The position numbers and the translations under genes are program-made. A DNA stretch of 62,101 nt from Pelargonium nanum (taxonomy: Eukaryota > Streptophyta > Magnoliopsida > Geraniales > Geraniaceae). Below the pieces are notes generated by a model. The model was not told the origin of the DNA, did not search any database, and was given only the letters and a program-made list of their open reading frames with translations. The stretch's first letter is position 1; the number at the start of each line of letters is the position of its first letter. The stretch is taken from positions 1 to 62,101 of the forward strand of contig JAYMTF010000057.1 of the NCBI GenBank assembly GCA_036897485.1. The letters are read 5' to 3'. This document shows, piece after piece, positions 60,601 through 62,101 of the stretch.

Positions 60601-62101
60601 ATTTCAGGTATTACAAAAATGTGTTGACACTAACAATAACTTAATCATATAGAACTACATTTTTGCTGCTGTTACATGCGTAACAACATTTTTGAGATAA
60701 TTATTTTTAAATATCTCGAAATTATTTTCTAATCAGGTAAAATTAAAGTGTATCAAACAATCTTTCGGGTGCTCCTCCCTCACAAAGGAACCTTGAGTTG
60801 CACTAGGCCTAAGGGCACGCCTAGGTGCACCAAACGGTTTTAAGGACGTGCCCTTCCTCTGTAAGGGACTTTAAGTTGGTTAAACAATCTTAAGAGCGCT
60901 TCCCATCCACCAATCGATGGTAAGATGCATCGTACAATCTTAAATACACTTCTCACAATGGTCTAATGCGTTAGAAAAAGTTCTTTAAGCTATCAGGGTT
61001 GAACTCGAGTAACCAATGGGACAAACGAACAACCTAAGCGACTAGACCGACCCTTAACATGGACTACTTAATTAACATATAATGAAATTTAGATTAAAAT
61101 AAGAAAATTATTTAATTGAATGAACTGTAGGAAACAAACATACCGAGTAACCGGACGAGATGTTTGTGCCGGAGACGGTTGATGATGGTGAGCTCCGCCA
61201 AGAAATCGTCCTTCCCTTTCAGATCTTCCCGCGAAAACTTCTTCACCGCCACCGCCAGATTCTCCTTCGTCAACAGTCCTTTGTACACCACGCCAAACCC
61301 TCCTTCTCCGAGCCTGTTCTTGTCGTCAAAATTGTTCGTCGCCTTCCTCAGATCTCTGTACGCGAACTCCCTCGGCGTTCCCGGCAAGCTCTTCAGCGAT
61401 TCCAGAATGTTCCCCTCCGCCTCCGCCTGTGCTCGCTTTTTCCGCACATAGCAAGCCACCGCCACAATCGCCGCCACCACCAGCAGCGCCACCGGAATCC
61501 CCACTCCGAGAGCAATTTTCAGCACCGTGCCGTCGTTTTTCTCCGGCAACAGCTCCACCGTGAGCTGCCAGTTGAGGACGCAGTTTAGCTGGATATTGCT
61601 TCCGGTGGAGGCGGCGAAGCCGAAGTAGGAGTACTGGTTCACGACGGCGCTGAGGTCGAGATCTGAGGTCAGGACCGGCTTCGACGGCCGGATCTGGTCT
61701 CTCTCCGCCATGTAGACCGCGATGGACCGGTTCGCGCCGTCGTAGTAGATCCAGAGCTTGTAGATCTTGACGCCTGGAGGAGCGATGTCAATTCCGAGAG
61801 CGGTCAGGTTCGCGAACTTTACAGATCTGACGCTGTTGATGTCGAGCCCCATGTGATTGTCGTTCGGATCGAAGCTCTGCTTGAACGTGTCGAGCTCCAC
61901 GGCGACGAAGTGGTTCGAGGCGTTGCCGTCGGTGGTGGCGTTGCTCAAACCGAGGTACTGACCGTCGCTTCCCGGCGGGAGGCTCAAGTCCGGAGCTATC
62001 AGAAACGCAAAACCCTCACCCGGAGCTGACTCGTTGTTGACTCGGTAGATATTGAGCTCGATCGTAGTGTTGAAGGACGCGACTGTGGCGGCGGATTTGC
62101 C
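57678..62101 (-). CDS. L-type lectin-domain receptor-like kinase, 5' end outside the window
   Basis: Two exons on the minus strand: 62101-61144 (continuing off the window) and 58510-57678, joined across a 2.6-kb intron within the codon of VRLLG|GWCHKNG. Seen in order: the C-terminal part of a legume-lectin domain (FVAVELDTFKQSFDPNDNHM with its metal-site residues, YSYFGFAASTGS); a transmembrane helix (ALGVGIPVALLVVAAIVAVA); a basic stop-transfer YVRKKR; then a kinase with GEGGFGVVYKG, AVKK, HRDLKASN, DFGLARA, GTMGYIAPE and SDVYGFG. All catalytic motifs are intact and it is an RD kinase. Known for the family: plasma-membrane receptors in defence and development; some bind extracellular nucleotides or NAD+. 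The ligand here is unknown. Most LecRKs lack introns, so the intron points to a smaller subgroup, perhaps S.5-like (low confidence). Exons are far richer in GC than the intron. The N-terminal lectin part and signal peptide are beyond position 62101. Confidence 0.92.
58511..61143 (-). other. 2.6-kb intron of the lectin receptor kinase
   Basis: Donor GTATGT at 61143 and acceptor TTTTCAG at 58511 (minus strand) preserve the frame. The intron is AT-rich. It holds a hAT-like segment (about 58627-59103, TAAAGTTGGCAATTCCG...AAATGCCAACTCTA) and a probable SINE on the minus strand at about 60760-61060. No embedded gene is recognised. Confidence 0.75.
60760..61060 (-). mobile_element. Probable tRNA-derived SINE in the lectin kinase intron
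   Basis: Read on the minus strand, TCGGTCTAGTCGCTTAGG resembles Pol III box A and CTCGAGTTCAACCC resembles box B about 45 bases on. A ~220-bp body follows, ending in a CTTTGTGAGGGAGGAGCACC-type block. Target duplications were not identified and the family is not recognised. Confidence 0.4.

Noticed and set aside
1..62101. Biosynthetic cluster or operon-like system
   Set aside because: Gene products belong to unrelated processes, spacers are kilobases long and each gene has its own promoter region.

Overview
The window is nuclear DNA of a flowering plant, almost certainly a eudicot. Coding exons are short and separated by AT-rich introns with GT..AG borders. Every protein has a plant-specific architecture (kinesin with MyTH4-FERM and calmodulin-binding domains, MORN-repeat PIP5K, lectin receptor kinase, DAO-type dioxygenase). 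The repeats are typical plant ones (Au SINE, Stowaway MITEs, short hAT-like elements). The species cannot be named from the sequence. No tRNA, rRNA, CRISPR or prokaryotic feature is seen.

Layout, left to right: (1) 1-2960, no gene. (2) 3022-8876 (+), an ORP1/ORP2-type oxysterol-binding protein with PH domain, FFAT-like motif and OSBP domain, 10 exons, 818 aa. (3) 12868-17080 (+), a MORN-repeat phosphatidylinositol 4-phosphate 5-kinase, 8 exons, 707 aa. (4) 20930-25261 (+), a CAD1/NSL1-family MACPF protein, 7 exons, 604 aa. (5) 28078-31309 (+), a eugenol/isoeugenol synthase-like NADPH reductase, 5 exons, 325 aa. (6) 33001-36725 (+), a tafazzin-like N-acylphosphatidylethanolamine synthase, 5 exons, 285 aa. 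(7) 42952-52363 (+), the kinesin-like calmodulin-binding protein KCBP/ZWICHEL, 23 coding exons, 1266 aa. (8) 54122-56668 (+), a DAO-like 2-oxoglutarate dioxygenase, 3 exons, 303 aa. (9) 57678-62101 (-), an L-type lectin receptor kinase whose 5' end lies beyond the window.

Exon borders were placed by hand from splice signals, reading frame and remembered family sequence. All eight complete genes give uninterrupted frames of the length expected for their families. These are independent single-copy-style genes, not a pathway cluster. ORP (PI4P/sterol transfer), PIP5K (PI4P to PI(4,5)P2) and the NAPE synthase all touch membrane lipids, but nothing in the sequence says this is more than chance.

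I found no convincing undescribed biological system. The most unusual signals are tandem repeats built on or beside splice sites. A strict 41-bp minisatellite begins inside PIP5K exon 1 and copies its 5' splice site. A degenerate array in ORP intron 1 copies the 3' splice site of exon 2. A ~250-bp array fills intron 1 of the NAPE synthase. There is also a dispersed family of ~200-480 bp hAT-like elements with recognisable terminal inverted repeats (one with a near-perfect 8-bp target duplication), and a SINE with a 12-bp target duplication.
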